Assembly (NCBI GenBank): GCA_964472015.1
Contig: CAYYIP010000010.1
Coordinates: forward strand, 9,552-73,551
DNA length: 64,000 nt
From: JAAYTD01 sp964472015
GTDB taxonomy: Bacteria > Bacteroidota > Ignavibacteria > Kapaibacteriales > UBA2268
Direction of reading: 5' to 3'
The notes beneath the pieces are model-generated. The model searched no databases. It saw only the letters and a program-made list of their open reading frames with translations, and was not told the DNA's origin. Below, piece by piece: positions 1 to 9,403 of the stretch (position 1 is its first letter; each line of letters begins with the position of its first letter). The position numbers and the translations under genes were made by a program.

Positions 1-4
1 TCAT
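1..4 (-). CDS. start codon of a gene running off the left edge
   Basis: Only the ATG (complement of bases 4-2) and one base lie in the window. It is preceded on the minus strand by AGGAG (complement of 17-13), 8 nt from the ATG, which is a good Shine-Dalgarno spacing. The gene would be divergent from ftsQAZ. Nothing can be said about its product; with so little sequence a chance ATG cannot be excluded. Confidence 0.45.
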
Positions 5-746
5 TCAAAAAACTCCTATATTATATTATCTTTTTTATCTATGTTAAAATGAAAGGTATATTAATATTTTTTTGCAATATTCTTTTAGTGTAATATAAAA
101 ACGTTTAAAATACTAATTTTTTTAGAAATAATTGCAATAAAAAATCAAAATAAATTTTTTTTATAAAAAATTTATTTATTTTATGTTAATTTCTTTGAAA
201 AAAATATTAAATCAAAAAAAAAAATTTTTTTTTATTTAATATTTGTTTTTTTTATAAAAAACAATTATTTTTGCAATGTATTATTTGTATTAATAGTAAT
301 AAAGTATTAATTAATAAATAAAAAGCAGCATAAAAGAAGATTATATTTTCCCCCCAACCCCCATATAATTTCTTTTTTATTTTCATTTTTATTAATTAAA
401 ATTAAGAAAATCAATTTATTAAAATTTTATATCTAAAATAATTTTAATTATTTTATTGAAGTTATTGATTTTTCTTATAATAATTTTTCTTATAATAAGA
501 ATATAAATTAACAATATTAAAACATTCATAAAATGTGATTTACTGTATTAGGGAATAATAAATAATATTAAATAATATTATCTAAAGAATATAATTTATA
601 TAATTTTTAATGTATATATTTTATTTTCTTGGGAAATATTTTTCTTATTTACAGTTTAAAAATTATAATTAATGCGATTTAAAAGTAATTTTTTATTTAA
701 TAATTCTAAGTTATTAAAATATATAAATCAATAATCAATAGTGAAA
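5..746. other. long A/T-rich spacer upstream of ftsQ
   Basis: No ORF of useful length was found on either strand. The stretch holds a good promoter match at 242-273 (separate entry), a pure C tract broken only by AA at 350-362, which stands out in an almost G/C-free region, and a 15-nt tandem direct repeat of the ATTTTTCTTATAATA type at about 468-498. If the promoter is used, ftsQ has a leader of about 460 nt. Confidence 0.5.
242..273 (+). promoter_or_regulatory. Bacteroidota-type promoter, TTTG-N20-TATTTTTG
   Basis: The -33 box TTTG is at 242-245 and the -7 box TATTTTTG (TAnnTTTG) at 266-273, with 20 nt between them, matching the established Bacteroidota sigma-factor consensus. It points toward ftsQ, but the start codon is about 460 nt downstream. 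It could drive ftsQAZ or an unannotated RNA in the spacer. Confidence 0.5.
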
Positions 747-1529
747 ATGAAAAATGTAGGAAATTTGATAATTAATAGTCTAGATAAACAAAAAAAATCA
801 AAATCAGTTTTGATTTTGATAGGACTTTCTATCATATTAATTGTATTATCGTTTCTTTCTACTAATTGGTTTAAACTGCAGATGATAAAAAATATAAAAA
901 TAAATGGCAATGTTATTATTTCTAATGGTGAAATTTATGATATAGTGAGTAATGAAGTAATTAATATTGCAGTTGATGATATTGATTTATTATTAGTTAA
1001 ACAGAAATTAGAAAAGCATCCTTATATTTCAATAGCTAAAGTATGGATTAATTCTAATGGTATATTAAGTATAGAAATAAAAGAAAATATGCCAATAGCG
1101 ATTGTTGTAGATATTAATAATGAATTAAGTTTTATTGATGATGCTTGTAATGTAATGCCTTATAGATTTTATAGTGGATTTACAAACTTACCAATAGTAA
1201 ATAATGTTTTTTTTTCTAATAATAAAATAAATAAAAGTGCTATAAAAGGAGCGTCATTAATACTTACTGAATTATCACAAAATTATAAAGTTTTAAGTAA
1301 TATTCTCTCAGAAATTAAATATATAGAACATTATAAAATGTATGAATTATTTTTGACAGATGTTGATTGTCCTATATATATAGGACGTACTTATAATTTG
1401 ACAGAGAAAATAGAAAATCTTTATATGTTTTGGAAACATAAGTTGCTTACTTCTTTTGATATACAAAATTTACTATATATAGATATACGTTGGAAAGATG
1501 TTGTTGTTATTAAAAAAAAATCTTCTTAA
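747..1529 (+). CDS. ftsQ: cell division protein FtsQ
   Basis: FtsQ is a bitopic inner-membrane protein that links early and late divisome proteins. The product (about 260 aa, usual for the family) has a short basic cytoplasmic N-terminus, one hydrophobic segment at about residues 20-40, then a POTRA-like domain (about 45-115) and a periplasmic beta domain. Sequence similarity is weak; the call rests on this architecture and on ftsA and ftsZ following immediately. The ATG at 747 is taken as start; an in-frame GTG at 741 would add two residues. No clear Shine-Dalgarno is seen. It is probably co-transcribed with ftsA (65 nt gap). Confidence 0.85.
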   Translation: MKNVGNLIINSLDKQKKSKSVLILIGLSIILIVLSFLSTNWFKLQMIKNIKINGNVIISNGEIYDIVSNEVINIAVDDIDLLLVKQKLEKHPYISIAKVWINSNGILSIEIKENMPIAIVVDINNELSFIDDACNVMPYRFYSGFTNLPIVNNVFFSNNKINKSAIKGASLILTELSQNYKVLSNILSEIKYIEHYKMYELFLTDVDCPIYIGRTYNLTEKIENLYMFWKHKLLTSFDIQNLLYIDIRWKDVVVIKKKSS

Positions 1530-1594
1530 TGAAATATAATAAAAATATAAAATAAACTTAATATAAATTATTTAATTATTAATGGTATAAATAC

Positions 1595-2941
1595 ATGATA
1601 CAAGAACAGTCAAAAAAACGGAACATTGCTGTAGGTTTAGATATAGGTACAACAAAGATATGTGCATTAGTTGTAGAAGAAACTGATGCTGGTTCTTATA
1701 ATATTTTAAGTCGTGCCGAAACTAAAAATTTAGGTGTTAATCGTGGTGTTATTGTTAATATAGAAAAAACTGTTTCAGCAATAAAAACAGTTATTAGTGT
1801 TGCAGAACAACAATCTGGTATAAAAATAAAAGATGTAGTTGTAGGATTGGCTGGCGATCATGTTGAAGCCTTTTCTGATATTTCTACGATAACTATATCT
1901 AATAAAAATAATATAATAACACAATCTGATATTGATAGGGTTATAAATGATTTAAGTAAAAGTAAAATATCAGCTGATAGAAGAATAATTCATATAGTTC
2001 CATATGAATATATTGTAGATGGACAAGATGGCATTCATGATCCTAGGGGTATGAGTGGTATAAAATTACAAGCAAATGTTCATATTGTAAGTGGTTTGGA
2101 AACAGCTTTAAAAAATATATATGTATGCGTAGAAGAAAAAGCTGGTCTTTCGTTGAAGAAAATTACGTTAGAGCCTATTGCAAGTAGTCAAGCATTACTT
2201 TCTGAAGATGAAGAAGAAGTTGGAATTTGTTTAATTGATATAGGCGGTGGTACAACCGATATAACTATTTTCGAGAATAATGTTTTACGTTATACAACAG
2301 TAATAGGTATTGGTGGAAATAATATAACTGAAGACATAAGAAGAGCTTTTTTTACAACAACTCTAGAAGCAGAACGTATTAAATGTACTCATGGGCATAC
2401 ATTTTTACCAACTATGATGAGTAAGGATGAGACTTTTATGATAAGCGGTGTTGGCGGAAGACAACCTAAAGAAGTTACAAAAGGTACTTTATGTAGTGTT
2501 ATTCAGCCTCGTATGGTTGAGCTTTTTCAATGGTGTAAGGAAGAATTAGATAAAGCTGGATATTTAGATAAATTAGGAGCGGGTGTAGTTATTACCGGTG
2601 GTTCTGCTTTATTTGCAGGAACTGATGAATTAGCAGCTAATATTTTTAATTTACCTGTACGTATTGGTTATCCTTCTATACAAAAATATAGGGGGTTAAC
2701 TGATGATATTGGGAATCCTAAATATTCTACAGTTGTAGGCTTAGCATTGGAAGCATTAAAATTAAATGAAGGTTTGGAAGTTGAATATTTAAATGATGAA
2801 AATCAAGTAGCAGATACAAATGAAACTATACTAGATAAAAAAGAAGGTTCTCAAGCGTCATCTAAAAAAGGAAATAATAAATTTAAACTAAAAAAGGGTA
2901 GTTTTATAAAAGGAGCTACTGATTTTTTAAAAAAATTATAA
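1595..2941 (+). CDS. ftsA: cell division protein FtsA
   Basis: FtsA is an actin-like ATPase that tethers FtsZ filaments to the membrane. Visible motifs are the N-terminal phosphate-1 loop (GLDIGTTKICALV, about residues 14-26), a second phosphate loop (LIDIGGGTTDITIF, about 213-226) and the adenosine motif (VVITGGSALFAG, about 331-342). The SHS2-type 1C domain follows the first loop. The C-terminus carries a lysine-rich linker and a final amphipathic helix (SFIKGATDFLKKL), the expected membrane-targeting sequence. Length is 448 aa. It lies between ftsQ and ftsZ in one orientation. Confidence 0.97.
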   Translation: MIQEQSKKRNIAVGLDIGTTKICALVVEETDAGSYNILSRAETKNLGVNRGVIVNIEKTVSAIKTVISVAEQQSGIKIKDVVVGLAGDHVEAFSDISTITISNKNNIITQSDIDRVINDLSKSKISADRRIIHIVPYEYIVDGQDGIHDPRGMSGIKLQANVHIVSGLETALKNIYVCVEEKAGLSLKKITLEPIASSQALLSEDEEEVGICLIDIGGGTTDITIFENNVLRYTTVIGIGGNNITEDIRRAFFTTTLEAERIKCTHGHTFLPTMMSKDETFMISGVGGRQPKEVTKGTLCSVIQPRMVELFQWCKEELDKAGYLDKLGAGVVITGGSALFAGTDELAANIFNLPVRIGYPSIQKYRGLTDDIGNPKYSTVVGLALEALKLNEGLEVEYLNDENQVADTNETILDKKEGSQASSKKGNNKFKLKKGSFIKGATDFLKKL

Positions 2942-2995
2942 GAATTTAATTAACAATAATATATTATATATTTACTTCATTTTTAGGAGCATAAA

Positions 2996-4360
2996 ATGAT
3001 AGATATAGACTCTGATAAATTATATGATAACACAAATAATGCTAAAATTTGCATTATTGGCGTCGGAGGCGCTGGCGGAAACGCTGTAAATAATATGGTA
3101 GAACGCGGTATAGAAGGCGTTACATTTATGGTTGCCAATACAGATAAACAAGCTTTAGATAGAGTAAAGGTAGCCGATGAATATAAAATTTTACTTGGAA
3201 AAACAACAACTCGTGGACTTGGTGCAGGTTCTAAACCAGAAGTTGGCAAAAAAGCAGCAGAAGAAAATCAAGAAGAATTAAGAGAATTGTTAACGGGGTA
3301 TGATATGATTTTCGTTACTTGTGGCATGGGTGGGGGAACTGGTACGGGTGCTGCGCCCTTTATTGCTAATATAGCAAAAGAAACAGATGCACTAGTTGTT
3401 GGTATAGTTACAAAGTGTTTTAATAGAGAGGGGGCTAGAAAAAATGATTTAGCATTAAGAGGAATTGAAGAGTTGAAAAAAAATGTTGATGCATATAGTA
3501 TTGTTCCTAATCAAAAAATACTCGAAGTTTATGGGGATTTAAAAACAACTGAAGCATATCATAAAGCAAACGATGTATTATATAATGCAGTAAATGGAAT
3601 TGTTGATATTATTACAGATGATAGTGATCTAAATGTTGATTTTGCTGATATTAGAACTGTTTTGTCTGATATAGGTGAAGTTGTTATTAGTACGGGTAAT
3701 GGTAATGGTGAAACAGCAGGGAAAGAAGCTGTTATAGAAGCTTTAAGTTCACCTTTCTTCGAGGGACTCTCCGTACAAGATGCTGATTTTATTTTGTTAA
3801 AAATAAAATATGGTTCTAAATATACTATGAAGCATGTTAACTTAGCTTATGATACTTTAAGAGAGATGGCAGGTGAACCAGATATTAAAGGTGGTGAAAA
3901 AGAATTAACTGATGTAGAAGATGAATTTGTTGTTACAGTACTTTCGCCTGCAAAAAAAACAGAAAAGACAATAAACCTAAATAATGATTCAGATAACAAT
4001 TTAAAAGTTCAGACAGACAAGATTTTTAATAGTAATTTTTCTGCTTTTGCTAACAATGTTTCAAACAATATCTATTTAACTGAGGAGAATAATAACGATT
4101 TAAGAAGTATAGAAATTATAAAAAATCAAGGATGTGGAAATAGATATGGTAGACCCCATGGCGAAGAAGAATTAAAAAAATATGATGTACCAACATATTT
4201 GAGAGTTAATAAAATTAATGTCGATGTTGATAATCTTAATAATACAATTCCAAATGATGTTGCACAAGCAAAGGTACAACGTATCTTGAATGATTCGGCA
4301 GATTTTTCGTCTACTAAATTATTTATGAATAAGTTAGCAGATACGGGGTTAGGAAAATAA
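2996..4360 (+). CDS. ftsZ: cell division protein FtsZ
   Basis: FtsZ is the tubulin-like GTPase that forms the division ring. The nucleotide-binding loop GVGGAGGNA is at residues 22-30, the tubulin signature GGGTGTG at 112-118, and the T7 synergy loop (NVDFADIRTVL) follows later in the GTPase core. An AGGAG Shine-Dalgarno lies just upstream of the ATG, so it is probably translated more strongly than ftsQ and ftsA. The peptide YDVPTYLRV near residue 400 resembles the C-terminal FtsA-binding peptide (usually D[IV]PxxL), yet about 55 further residues follow, giving 454 aa. A bidirectional terminator follows directly. Confidence 0.98.
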   Translation: MIDIDSDKLYDNTNNAKICIIGVGGAGGNAVNNMVERGIEGVTFMVANTDKQALDRVKVADEYKILLGKTTTRGLGAGSKPEVGKKAAEENQEELRELLTGYDMIFVTCGMGGGTGTGAAPFIANIAKETDALVVGIVTKCFNREGARKNDLALRGIEELKKNVDAYSIVPNQKILEVYGDLKTTEAYHKANDVLYNAVNGIVDIITDDSDLNVDFADIRTVLSDIGEVVISTGNGNGETAGKEAVIEALSSPFFEGLSVQDADFILLKIKYGSKYTMKHVNLAYDTLREMAGEPDIKGGEKELTDVEDEFVVTVLSPAKKTEKTINLNNDSDNNLKVQTDKIFNSNFSAFANNVSNNIYLTEENNNDLRSIEIIKNQGCGNRYGRPHGEEELKKYDVPTYLRVNKINVDVDNLNNTIPNDVAQAKVQRILNDSADFSSTKLFMNKLADTGLGK

Positions 4361-4366
4361 TTAAAT

Positions 4367-4395
4367 AAAAAAGAGCAGTTTTACTGCTCTTTTTT
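4367..4395. terminator. bidirectional intrinsic terminator (ftsZ / VanZ-like gene)
   Basis: A perfect 13-bp inverted repeat, AAAAAAGAGCAGT and its complement, has a 3-nt loop and T runs on both strands. It separates the convergent ftsZ and VanZ-like genes, and the minus-strand stop codon lies inside it. Confidence 0.9.
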
Positions 4396-4809
4396 ATTTA
4401 TTATTTTTAAATATAAGTTATATATATTATCATATAGAAATAAAGAAAGTATAATTCCTAAAACATCTGCTATCCAATCTAAAATATCTGCACTTCGTCC
4501 GGGAGTAAAGTATTGATGAATTTCATCAGAAGCAGCAAAACAAATTCCAAAAATCAAAACTATTAATTTAATTTTAAATTTATAATTTTTTTTTATTTTT
4601 TTTTGCAAACTTTCTATATTAATTATTGTTATTTGTATTGAAATTCCATATATAAAAAAAGCTATTAAATGTAAAATTTTATCTATAAAATCAATATCTA
4701 CTTGCGGTAGCTCTATATATTCTATACTAGAAAAAAATATACAAATAGAAGACGTTATTAATAATTGTATAATAGCTAGTATTTTAATATTTTTTTTATT
4801 AAATAACAT
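4381..4809 (-). CDS. VanZ-like family membrane protein
   Basis: A 142-aa protein with about four hydrophobic segments. The family signature is clear: DEIHQYFTPGRSADILDW followed by a glycine-containing last membrane helix. VanZ-like proteins are small membrane proteins named after the teicoplanin-resistance accessory VanZ; most chromosomal members have no defined function. The start overlaps the end of the upstream nnr gene by 11 bp, so the two are probably translationally coupled. No resistance role should be inferred here. Confidence 0.85.
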   Translation of the reverse strand: MLFNKKNIKILAIIQLLITSSICIFFSSIEYIELPQVDIDFIDKILHLIAFFIYGISIQITIINIESLQKKIKKNYKFKIKLIVLIFGICFAASDEIHQYFTPGRSADILDWIADVLGIILSLFLYDNIYNLYLKIINKKEQ

Positions 4810-6307
4810 ATTTCAGATATTCTATAATATTAGAGGCTGTTAAAGAATTTTGATTAAAATGTTCCATATAAATATCACCTGCTAATGAATGAATTAAGGC
4901 TGCAAGCGCAGCTGCTTTTGTTGTATTTAAATTTTTAGCAAGCATAGTTCCTATAATTCCAGATAAAACATCACCTGACCCAGCAGTTGCCATTCCTGGA
5001 TTCCCATTTATATTCCAATAAAAAATATTTCCATCGGAAATTATATTAGGTATAGTTTTAAGTAATATAGTACAATTTAAATTTAATGCAGTATTTTGAA
5101 TATAATTTATAGGGTTATTTTCAATATCTTGTATTGATACATTAATTAAACGTGCAAATTCACCACTATGCGGAGTTAATATGATATTAGGTCGTAAAAT
5201 ATCAGTTGTTTTTAAGCATCTTAACGCATCCGCATCTATTACCATAGGTTTGTTTATCGTAAATATTAAATCCCTTAATATATTAATTGTTTCATCATTG
5301 TTTCCTATACCGGGTCCTATAATAATAACATCTGAATTTTGACTTTTTTCTAGCAAGTAATTATAATTTATAGGATGAATAGTTCCACTTGATGTTGAGT
5401 CTATTTGTTCTGCTATAATCTCAGGGAGGATTGCAGAATGTATTTTTGGAGTTAAAAGAGTTACTATGCCTGCCCCTGATTTTATTGCCGCATTTGCTGT
5501 AAGTGTAGCTGCGCCACACATATTTTTACTTCCTGCAATTACTAAGATTTTACCATAATCAAATTTTGATGTGTTAAATTTTCTTTCCGATAATATTTTT
5601 TTTATATCGTTTTCTTCTAATATAAAATTATTACATATACTATTTTCTATAATTGAACCTGTATTAAGATTAGTTGTTAATACTTGTCCACAATATAAGC
5701 TGCAATTTTTATTTATAGTTGCAAGCTTATGACCTGTAATACTTATAGTAATATCCGCTTTAAATGTATTTATATGAGCTTTACAATTATCAGCATTCAA
5801 TCCTGTTGGAATATCTATTGCTATTTTAATTTTTGTATTAGTAGAATTTAATTTTTCTAATAAAGGGATAACAATACCTCTTAGGTTTTCACTACCTCCA
5901 ATTCCTATAATACTATCTATAATACAATCATAATTTAATGTTAATTCATTAATATTATCTAAAGAATTAATATGTTTAAAAATTATTTTTGGTATATTTT
6001 TTATAATTTCATAATTTATAAATGTTTCTTTAGACATTTTTTGTGTTGTTCCAATACAAAATACATTTATGTCAAATTTTTCAGTTAGGTGTCTTGCTAG
6101 TGCTAAGCCATCACCGCCATTATTTCCTACACCACAAAATATTGCTATTTTTTTTATTGATAACTTATTAGTTTCAAAATAATTAATAATTTTATTTGCA
6201 GTATTATGTGCTGCATTTTCCATCAATATTTGTGCAGGAATTGCCATTTTTTCAGTAAGCAACATATCTATTTGCTTAATTTGTTGTTTTGTATATATAT
6301 TTTGCAT
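4799..6307 (-). CDS. nnr: bifunctional NAD(P)H-hydrate epimerase / ADP-dependent dehydratase
   Basis: This enzyme repairs hydrated NADH and NADPH: the N-terminal domain epimerises R-NADHX and the C-terminal domain dehydrates S-NADHX using ADP. The epimerase half (residues 1 to about 215) shows GVGNNGGDGLALAR near residue 59 and the DIPTGLNAD motif. The ribokinase-like dehydratase half (about 225-502) shows GAATLTANAAIKSGAG, IIGPGIG, VIDADAL, LTPHSGEFARL and the signature NPGMATAGSGDVLSGIIG. At 502 aa it is a normal two-domain length. It starts 11 bp after the YfhO-like gene and overlaps the VanZ-like gene, suggesting one minus-strand operon. Confidence 0.95.
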   Translation of the reverse strand: MQNIYTKQQIKQIDMLLTEKMAIPAQILMENAAHNTANKIINYFETNKLSIKKIAIFCGVGNNGGDGLALARHLTEKFDINVFCIGTTQKMSKETFINYEIIKNIPKIIFKHINSLDNINELTLNYDCIIDSIIGIGGSENLRGIVIPLLEKLNSTNTKIKIAIDIPTGLNADNCKAHINTFKADITISITGHKLATINKNCSLYCGQVLTTNLNTGSIIENSICNNFILEENDIKKILSERKFNTSKFDYGKILVIAGSKNMCGAATLTANAAIKSGAGIVTLLTPKIHSAILPEIIAEQIDSTSSGTIHPINYNYLLEKSQNSDVIIIGPGIGNNDETINILRDLIFTINKPMVIDADALRCLKTTDILRPNIILTPHSGEFARLINVSIQDIENNPINYIQNTALNLNCTILLKTIPNIISDGNIFYWNINGNPGMATAGSGDVLSGIIGTMLAKNLNTTKAAALAALIHSLAGDIYMEHFNQNSLTASNIIEYLKYVI

Positions 6308-6318
6308 TATGAAAAAAA

Positions 6319-8718
6319 TTAATTAGATTTTTTTTTTAAAAAAGTAATTACCAAACCAAATATAGAAAGAATTAAAGTAATTAAAGTAATAAGTCTACCT
6401 TTTTCATAAGCTATTGAAGCATATTCCATTTCAATAGAATGTTGACCCGATGGAACATTAATTGCTCTAAAATTATAATTTGCACGATATATTTTTGTAT
6501 CTATTCCATCAATTTTTGCTTTCCAAGCGGGATAATAAACTTCACTTAAAACTAATATTCCGCCTGTTTTTGAATTAGTATTTATTTTTATATAATTATT
6601 ATTATATTCTATGAAATTTATTCTGTAGTTTGTATCAAACTCTGATAAAGTTTTATAGTTTATATTTCCTTGTTGTTCTAATATTACAGTTTTTGAAAAA
6701 TCTATATCATTATTCATCATATAGTTTTTTAATGAATTACTATCAATTACTTTAATATCATTGACGAACCAAGCACGTGGGAGGAAGTCTTGCGTTGCTA
6801 CTCTATCTCTATAATATACTTGTTTTAAATTAGTGTCTACAGTTATTTCATACTTTGTATTCCAAAGTTTATTTCTTTCTTCACGAGTTTTCAATGGTAA
6901 TTCATAATGATTAAGTACTAATGGATTATATCCTTCAACCAACATAATACTGCTTGTCATTCCTATGTTTCTTTGCATTGCTATAATATTATAATCTTTA
7001 TGTCGCATACTAACTCGGAATAAATTATTTATAGTTGGAGTAAATAAGGAAACTTGTTGTTTGTCTAGTATATAGTTTTGAGAAGCATCTTGTTGTGATT
7101 TATTAAAATCACCACCGGCAATTAGTAAATCTATAAAGGCAATTATTACTAGACTAATCCCACTAATTAATGTTATATTTTTATTTTTATACTGAACTAA
7201 TATAAAAGTAGATATTATAATCAATAATATTAACGCATTAGTTGCAAAGCCTGAAATTATATCTGTATTACCTTGCATATTATTTGTAATAAATAATCCA
7301 CTTAATACAAATATTATACATATAAATATAGAGCCTATTACAATGAGTATTTTTATTAATTCATTCTTATTAGTTTTTTCGTTAGTTAGTCTGTCAAATC
7401 CAAAACCAGCCATCGCAGAAAAAGAAAATGTTACAAAAAACATCATTCTACTTGGAAATCGGAAGAGCCCAAATAAAGGTAAATTATGAAACAATCCATA
7501 TAAAAAACCATTACTTCCTAGTGCAAACAAGAATCCAATTATTGAAATTGATAAAAAGAATATTTTGTGACGGTTTGAAAAGGGGATTGATATAAAAGCA
7601 TATAATCCAAGTAATACTGCAACTAATCCGAAGTAAAATCCTGTTTCCCAATAATAATAATAAGGAGCTGTAATTTGTTGGTTGTTAGCATCATAAGTTG
7701 GTAGTTGGAATTGCATTTCTGTACGTCTTGTTCCATTTTCATATCCAAACATTTTTGGGACTATTCCTGTAAAAATTTGTTTTATATCTAATGAACCTTC
7801 AGAAGAACTTTCATAGGTCATTTCAGTACGTAATACTTGTTTTGATAATTCATTTGTATGTTGATACTGAATTTGGAATATTCCTATAGCTATAACAAAT
7901 AATAATAAACCTCCAATAAAAGATTTTATAGAGTTCTTTTTATTTAATTCCTTTTGTTTTATATTTATTATAAAATGATATATTGCAAATAATGTTAAAA
8001 ATAATCCTTCATATAGAAGAATTTGAGGATGTCCGGACAATATAGACATTCCAAAAATAAGTCCTCCTATTATACCAAAACGAATATTAAATTCTGTTAT
8101 TGCTTTATATAAAAACATAACAACTAAAGGTAACCATGATAAATGTGCTAATAACATTGGATGAATTAACTGTAATACTAAGCTAAATGAAAATGCATAA
8201 GATATTGCAGATATCATACTTCCTAAAGTAGAAATTTTTAATGTTCGCATTAAGGCAAACATTGAACATAAAGCAATAAAAAAATGTAAAATTGTTATTA
8301 TTTGCATTACAGAAATAGGAACGAAACCATTTGTGCCCACAAATAGAGAAAATATTCTATTCATAGGATAAAAGAATCCTACTTGTATATCAGCTAAAAA
8401 AGGCATTCCGCCAAATGTAAAAGGATTCCAGAAAGGAATTTCTGATGATGTTGCTGCTAAGTTTTGTACTGGGTATACATATTCAACAAAATCTTCCCAT
8501 AAAAAAGCATTCCCTGAGATTATATCCCAAAAAAATATAATTGTTAAAATTATAAAAAATAATCCTACAATCCATATAGGAATAGAAAAATTATTTGTTT
8601 TTTTATTCAATGAAGAAGTATTTATTGAAGAATTAGTATTATCAATATTAATATTATTAATATTATCATTATAATTCTTTTTGTTCTTGATAATATTTTT
8701 CTTTTTATTTGTTTTCAT
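6319..8718 (-). CDS. YfhO-family polytopic membrane protein
   Basis: A 799-aa integral membrane protein with an Asn/Lys-rich cytoplasmic N-terminus (about 45 residues), around 12 hydrophobic segments, and a C-terminal extracytoplasmic domain. The first loop carries WEDFVEYVYPVQN and an FWNPFTFGGMPFLAD stretch, the GT-C-like hallmark of YfhO/GT-C membrane glycosyltransferase relatives. The C-terminal domain has the family's GILVLSEVYYPAWKAKIDG and a VPSGQHSIEMEY ending before the last helix. YfhO relatives are implicated in glycosylating wall or envelope polymers; the substrate here is unknown. A TATCTTTG -7-like box lies about 26 nt upstream of the start. Confidence 0.88.
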   Translation of the reverse strand: MKTNKKKNIIKNKKNYNDNINNINIDNTNSSINTSSLNKKTNNFSIPIWIVGLFFIILTIIFFWDIISGNAFLWEDFVEYVYPVQNLAATSSEIPFWNPFTFGGMPFLADIQVGFFYPMNRIFSLFVGTNGFVPISVMQIITILHFFIALCSMFALMRTLKISTLGSMISAISYAFSFSLVLQLIHPMLLAHLSWLPLVVMFLYKAITEFNIRFGIIGGLIFGMSILSGHPQILLYEGLFLTLFAIYHFIINIKQKELNKKNSIKSFIGGLLLFVIAIGIFQIQYQHTNELSKQVLRTEMTYESSSEGSLDIKQIFTGIVPKMFGYENGTRRTEMQFQLPTYDANNQQITAPYYYYWETGFYFGLVAVLLGLYAFISIPFSNRHKIFFLSISIIGFLFALGSNGFLYGLFHNLPLFGLFRFPSRMMFFVTFSFSAMAGFGFDRLTNEKTNKNELIKILIVIGSIFICIIFVLSGLFITNNMQGNTDIISGFATNALILLIIISTFILVQYKNKNITLISGISLVIIAFIDLLIAGGDFNKSQQDASQNYILDKQQVSLFTPTINNLFRVSMRHKDYNIIAMQRNIGMTSSIMLVEGYNPLVLNHYELPLKTREERNKLWNTKYEITVDTNLKQVYYRDRVATQDFLPRAWFVNDIKVIDSNSLKNYMMNNDIDFSKTVILEQQGNINYKTLSEFDTNYRINFIEYNNNYIKINTNSKTGGILVLSEVYYPAWKAKIDGIDTKIYRANYNFRAINVPSGQHSIEMEYASIAYEKGRLITLITLILSIFGLVITFLKKKSN

Positions 8719-8743
8719 AATTGCTTTTGATTTATATATAATT

Positions 8744-8751
8744 CAAAGATA
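8744..8751 (-). promoter_or_regulatory. possible -7 box TATCTTTG of the YfhO-nnr-VanZ operon
   Basis: The complement of 8744-8751 reads TATCTTTG (TAnnTTTG), about 26 nt before the ATG at 8718. No TTTG was found at the expected -33 spacing, so this is a half-match only. Confidence 0.3.
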
Positions 8752-8812
8752 TAAAATATAAAAATAATAAAATTAAAATTAATTAAAAAGATAATTAAAT
8801 AAAAATATTTAT

Positions 8813-9403
8813 TTAAGCTATATTATTTTTAATTAATTTTAAGAGTTCTTTTCGTCCTAAATTAGTAACAGACGAATAAGTTATTATGTTTATGCAATAT
8901 TTACAATTAGATGTTATATGTTTTAGTTGTTCTTTTCTTTCAATTATTTCTTTATTAGAAATTTTATCACATTTAGTAAGTATTATTAAATATTTTTTTT
9001 GAAAATTTTCTAGACGTTCTATAAGTTCTAAATCAATATCCATAGGGTCATGTCTTGAATCAATTAATATTGAAGTAAATTTTAGTTCTTTTCGTTTTAA
9101 TAAATATAGGTTGTTTAAATTTAACCATTTTTTTCTATTTTGTTTACTTGTTGCAGCGTATCCATATCCTGGCATATCAACAAGTATCCATTTATCATCA
9201 ATAGAAAAAAAATTAATTTCCTGAGTTTTTCCCGGAGTATTACTTGTATATGCAAGTCTTTTTTGCATTACAATACTATTTATTAATGATGACTTGCCTA
9301 CATTTGAACGACCAATAAAAGCTATTTCTGGTTTGTTCAATTTTGGAAAGTCTTCCGGTTTTACGACTCCTTTTAAAAATTTTGGGTTGTTAATAGTAAT
9401 CAT
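8813..9403 (-). CDS. engB: ribosome biogenesis GTP-binding protein EngB (YsxC/YihA)
   Basis: A 196-aa TRAFAC-class GTPase needed for late assembly of the large ribosomal subunit. The G1 P-loop GRSNVGKSS is at residues 31-39, the G2 threonine lies in NTPGKTQEINFF, G3 is DMPGYG at 76-81, and G4 is TKCD near 144. The G3 glycine-tyrosine-glycine is typical of EngB. Length is as usual for the family. It is separated from the downstream YfhO-like gene by about 94 bp that contains a possible promoter, so it is probably its own unit. A TATTTTTG box lies at the complement of 9447-9440. Confidence 0.97.
   Translation of the reverse strand: MITINNPKFLKGVVKPEDFPKLNKPEIAFIGRSNVGKSSLINSIVMQKRLAYTSNTPGKTQEINFFSIDDKWILVDMPGYGYAATSKQNRKKWLNLNNLYLLKRKELKFTSILIDSRHDPMDIDLELIERLENFQKKYLIILTKCDKISNKEIIERKEQLKHITSNCKYCINIITYSSVTNLGRKELLKLIKNNIA

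Noticed and set aside
350..362. G-quadruplex in the ftsQ leader
   Set aside because: Only two C runs (6 and 5) are present, too few for an intramolecular quadruplex.
4381..4809. Glycopeptide resistance gene (vanZ)
   Set aside because: Only the broad VanZ-like family pattern is present, in a housekeeping operon with no other van genes.
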